From Bacteroidales bacterium (GTDB lineage: Bacteria; Bacteroidota; Bacteroidia; Bacteroidales; WRGA01): a stretch of DNA of 8,795 bases. Of this stretch, positions 6,578 to 8,795 are shown piece after piece. Position 1 is the stretch's first letter. Every line of letters begins with the position of its first letter. The position numbers were made by a program, and so were the translations under genes. The stretch is taken from assembly GCA_031279795.1 (NCBI GenBank), contig JAITHZ010000314.1, positions 1 to 8,795 of the forward strand. The letters are read 5' to 3'. The notes under the pieces were generated by a model. It made no database searches and was not told the DNA's origin. It saw only the letters and a program-made list of their open reading frames with translations.

Positions 6578-6611
6578 CAATGATGCAACGATTTATTTCA
6601 CTGCATCATTG
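6578..6611 (-). terminator. Probable terminator of the pirin gene
   Basis: CAATGATGCA (6578-6587) and TGCATCATTG (6602-6611) form a perfect 10-bp stem with a 14-base loop. It begins 35 bases past the pirin stop. On the - strand the stem is followed by TGTTTTTATG, a short T-run suited to intrinsic termination. Confidence 0.65.
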
Positions 6612-6646
6612 CTCCTCCGTTTAATATTGAATTATTTGCTTGTACA

Positions 6647-7360
6647 TCAGCTTTTTGTCATTTCTATAATTAAAAAATGAGCTTCTTCTCCTGTAGTTGC
6701 GAGGGTAATGGATTCCTCTACAATTTCGGCTGCATCACGCATTGAGAGTGCAATGCCGTTTACGGTGGCGCTGCCTTCTATCAGTACAAGATACGCCTGT
6801 CGTCCTTGTCCTACTTCGAAATGTTGCGTTTTTTCTGCAGACATGATTGTGGCGTAAGCATTTATGTCGGCATGAATTTTAATTGGCGCTGAGCTTGCTT
6901 CGTTATTCATGCTGCTGGCAATCGGCATCCACTTGTCGCGGCGGTCTTCAAATTCAAAACGATAATCGCCGTAATTGGGTTCCAGGTTTTTTTCATCAGG
7001 GAAAATCCAGATTTGGAGAAAGCGTAACGGATCTTTCTTCTTCCAGTTGTACTCACTGTGCCAGATGCCCGTACCTGCGCTCATGTACTGCGACTGTCCG
7101 CGCGTCAGGGTGCGGCGATTGCCGTGACTGTCTTCATGCGACAATTCGCCTTCGACTACATAGGAGATGATTTCCATATCGCGGTGCGGATGCATGTCGA
7201 AGCCCGTTTGTGGCTGCACGATATCGTCGTTTACCACGCGCAAAATGCCAAAATGAACATTTTGAGGATTGTAATACTCGGCGAACGAAAAGTGAAAATG
7301 ACTGTCGAGCCATCCATGTATTCCGCGCCCCATCTTTTTACTGTCAATGTTACGTATCAT
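6647..7360 (-). CDS. Pirin family protein (YhhW-like quercetinase fold)
   Basis: A cytoplasmic bicupin of 237 residues, the usual length for the family. The metal ligands of YhhW-type pirins are all present: His57 and His59 in MHPHRDMEIISYV, and His101 and Glu103 in GTGIWHSEYN, at the same positions known for E. coli YhhW. The HGWLDSHFHFSFAEYYNP N-terminus and GRQAYLVLIEGSATVNG in the second cupin also fit. Some family members oxidise quercetin in vitro, but the natural substrate is unknown, so a dioxygenase name would overstate it. The ATG at 7360 gives the normal pirin N-terminus (MIRNIDSKKMGRG). The gene seems to be a single-gene unit, with a promoter at about 7396-7426 and a stem-loop terminator after it. 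It is divergent from the LptF/LptG-family gene. Confidence 0.93.
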   Translation of the reverse strand: MIRNIDSKKMGRGIHGWLDSHFHFSFAEYYNPQNVHFGILRVVNDDIVQPQTGFDMHPHRDMEIISYVVEGELSHEDSHGNRRTLTRGQSQYMSAGTGIWHSEYNWKKKDPLRFLQIWIFPDEKNLEPNYGDYRFEFEDRRDKWMPIASSMNNEASSAPIKIHADINAYATIMSAEKTQHFEVGQGRQAYLVLIEGSATVNGIALSMRDAAEIVEESITLATTGEEAHFLIIEMTKS

Positions 7361-7395
7361 AATTTTACGGTTTAAATAATTTTTTAATCAGGGTG

Positions 7396-7426
7396 TAAAA
7401 GTATACTTTTTTTTTCAGATAACAAA
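7396..7426 (-). promoter_or_regulatory. Candidate promoter for pirin
   Basis: On the - strand, TTTG (7426-7423) is followed after exactly 19 bases by TACTTTTA (7403-7396), one base from the Bacteroidota -7 consensus TAnnTTTG. The predicted start of transcription is near 7390, about 30 bases before the pirin ATG. The spacing is the textbook value for the Bacteroidota primary sigma factor. Confidence 0.6.
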
Positions 7427-7539
7427 ATATTTCTGTTTTTTTTAATAAAATACTGGTGATAATGAATTGCTAAAATTACAATAAAGGCAAGTTTTGAGTT
7501 GGATGAATGAACGAAAATGAATAAAAATAATTTTGATGA

Positions 7540-7568
7540 TTGGGATACAGACAAAATGATTACTTTTG
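7540..7568 (+). promoter_or_regulatory. Candidate promoter for the LptF/LptG-family gene
   Basis: TACTTTTG at 7561-7568 is an exact TAnnTTTG -7 box, with TTG at 7540-7542 an acceptable -33 element 18 bases upstream. Transcription would start near 7575, only about 12 bases before the ATG at 7587. This box covers the upstream TTG at 7566, which is one reason to reject that TTG as the start codon. The gap from 7361 to 7586 holds only the two divergent promoters and AT-rich runs. Confidence 0.6.
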
Positions 7569-7586
7569 CAGCCTGACAAATATAAT

Positions 7587-8687
7587 ATGAAACGATTAGA
7601 CACCTATATAATCAAAAAATTTCTGGGAACGTTTTTTTACATGATAACGTTGATATTGACCATTGTAGTGGTATTTGATATTAACGAACAGCTGGACAAG
7701 TTCCTGACACACTTGTCGCCAGGTGAAACGACGCCTCCCCACGAGAAGCTGACCCTGAACAAGATTGTTTTTGATTATTATAAAAATCTGATTCCTTATT
7801 ATGCCAGTGTTTTCAGTCCGTTGTTTACGTTTATTTCCGTTATTTTTTTTACATCGAAGATGGCCAATAATTCTGAAATCATTGCTATTCTGTCTACCGG
7901 TGTAAGTTTCAAACGATTAATACGTCCGTACATGATTTCGGCATTCATTATTGCCATTTTTACCTATCTGCTGAACGGATACGTTATTCCGCCGGCAAAT
8001 GTGGTAAGGATTGATTTTCAAAACAAATACATCAAAAACAAAAAAGTGGAATATGCCCGTAAAATTCAACTTGAAGCTACCCCCGACGTTATTGCCTATT
8101 TCGAGCAATACGACAATACAACGAAGATCGGGACGAATTTTTCGCTGGATAAATTTGAAGGTAAACAGTTGAAATCGAAGTTGACTGCCCATCGAATAAC
8201 CTACGATTCGCTCCAGCGCTGGACGGTGCAGAACTACATGATTCGCGAATTTGACAACATGCGGGAACGCATTACCAAAGGTGAACGCAAAGATACGCTT
8301 TTGGGCATAGAGCCTTCTGATTTTCTGATTTCCAAAGGCGACTATGACCAGATGACTTCTCCGCAACTGAAAAACTATATTGAAAAGCAAAAAAAACGGG
8401 GTGTTGGAAACATTACCGAATTTGAAATCGAATACGAACGGCGGTATGCGGCTTTTATGGCGTCGTTTATCCTTACGTTTATTGGCGTTTCTCTTTCGTC
8501 GCGGAAAATTAAAGGCGGTATGGGGCTGAATATCGGCATCGGACTTGGGTTAAGTTTTTCCTATATTCTGTTCCAAACTTTGTCGGCTGCCATGTCGGGA
8601 ACGATGAATCCGCGTTTGTCGGCATGGATACCCAATATTCTTTATTCGATAATTGCTGTTTTCCTTTACCGGAAAGCTCCTAAATAA
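7587..8687 (+). CDS. LptF/LptG family permease
   Basis: Inner-membrane permease of the YjgP/YjgQ family. In the known system, LptF and LptG form the transmembrane part of the LptB2FG transporter that extracts lipopolysaccharide from the inner membrane. At 366 residues it has the expected layout: transmembrane segments at about 12-32, 68-88 and 112-130; a long periplasmic beta domain at 131-285; and segments at about 286-304, 310-330 and 346-362. The cytoplasmic NNSEIIAILSTGVSFKRL stretch (95-112) corresponds to the coupling helix that contacts LptB. The N-terminus, MKRLDTYIIKKFLGTFF, is typical. I chose the ATG at 7587 over the in-frame TTG at 7566, which lies within the -7 box. It heads an operon with the next gene 6 bases on. 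Which of LptF or LptG it represents cannot be fixed here; the overall shape resembles the LptG-like proteins of Bacteroidota. Confidence 0.9.
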   Translation: MKRLDTYIIKKFLGTFFYMITLILTIVVVFDINEQLDKFLTHLSPGETTPPHEKLTLNKIVFDYYKNLIPYYASVFSPLFTFISVIFFTSKMANNSEIIAILSTGVSFKRLIRPYMISAFIIAIFTYLLNGYVIPPANVVRIDFQNKYIKNKKVEYARKIQLEATPDVIAYFEQYDNTTKIGTNFSLDKFEGKQLKSKLTAHRITYDSLQRWTVQNYMIREFDNMRERITKGERKDTLLGIEPSDFLISKGDYDQMTSPQLKNYIEKQKKRGVGNITEFEIEYERRYAAFMASFILTFIGVSLSSRKIKGGMGLNIGIGLGLSFSYILFQTLSAAMSGTMNPRLSAWIPNILYSIIAVFLYRKAPK

Positions 8688-8693
8688 GACTGT

Positions 8694-8795
8694 ATGACGA
8701 AAAAAATATGTATTTTAATTTTTATGACATTTTTATACCAGTGGATAAATGCTCAGCAAGTTGAAACAGGCGCCGAACGTACAGGCGATTATCTT
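8694..8795 (+). CDS. Secreted protein, 5' end, probably NamZ/DUF1343 family
   Basis: Only 34 codons are present before the window ends. They begin with a signal peptide (KK, a hydrophobic stretch, then INA before QQ) with a likely signal peptidase I site after Ala20. The only Cys, at position 6, lies too early to be a lipobox. The mature start, QQVETGAERTGDYL, resembles the N-terminus of DUF1343 proteins (exo-beta-N-acetylmuramidase NamZ type), which commonly read V-x-x-GAE-x-T-x-x-YL before the core. If correct, it would act on peptidoglycan fragments in the periplasm. It starts 6 bases after the permease stop, so the two are cotranscribed. The family call rests on a short stretch recalled by eye, so treat it as provisional; the open frame and signal peptide are secure. 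Confidence 0.62.
   Translation, partial: MTKKICILIFMTFLYQWINAQQVETGAERTGDYL

Noticed and set aside
7566..7586. Upstream TTG start for the LptF/LptG-family gene
   Set aside because: The TTG lies inside the exact TACTTTTG promoter box, and the added residues are not like family N-termini. The ATG at 7587 gives the typical start.
7917..8390. Open frame on the - strand opposite the LptF/LptG-family gene
   Set aside because: An antisense shadow of the periplasmic-domain coding region, with no promoter or family signal.

Overview
The window looks like chromosomal DNA from an anaerobic member of the Bacteroidota, most likely near the Bacteroidales. The reasons are the gene families, start codons with no Shine-Dalgarno sequence but an A/T-rich leader, and promoters of the Bacteroidota type (TTTG, about 19 bases, TAnnTTTG) before several genes. 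No rRNA, tRNA, insertion sequence or CRISPR array was seen.

Layout. At the left edge is the 3' end of an aldose 1-epimerase (galM) on the + strand. It meets the leftward block at a perfect 52-bp palindrome that should terminate transcription from both sides. From 6315 down to 413 all genes are on the - strand, in this order of transcription: a LURP-one/scramblase-like barrel protein, etfB, etfA, a SatD-family protein, a DUF3307 membrane protein, and a 578-residue acyl-CoA dehydrogenase. A pirin (6647-7360, -) with its own promoter and terminator lies upstream. Divergent from it are an LptF/LptG-family permease and, 6 bases after it, the start of a secreted protein that resembles NamZ (DUF1343). 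The permease and the secreted protein probably form a cell-envelope operon.

How the genes work together. EtfB and EtfA form the flavoprotein that exchanges electrons with acyl-CoA dehydrogenases, and the dehydrogenase downstream is the obvious partner. Between etfA and that dehydrogenase sits an AT-richer pair, satD and DUF3307. The pair is coupled by a TAATG stop/start overlap and preceded by three copies of an 18-bp perfect palindrome at an exact 29-bp period.

The most interesting region is 2280-3780. The SatD-family protein reads as a class III nucleotidyl-cyclase-like domain, with some signature positions kept and one changed, followed by a helix-turn-helix. It stands beside a membrane protein with many conserved-looking His/Asp residues and behind a candidate operator array. 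A self-regulated signalling cassette placed inside a flavin electron-transfer cluster is a reasonable hypothesis, but it is unproven here.
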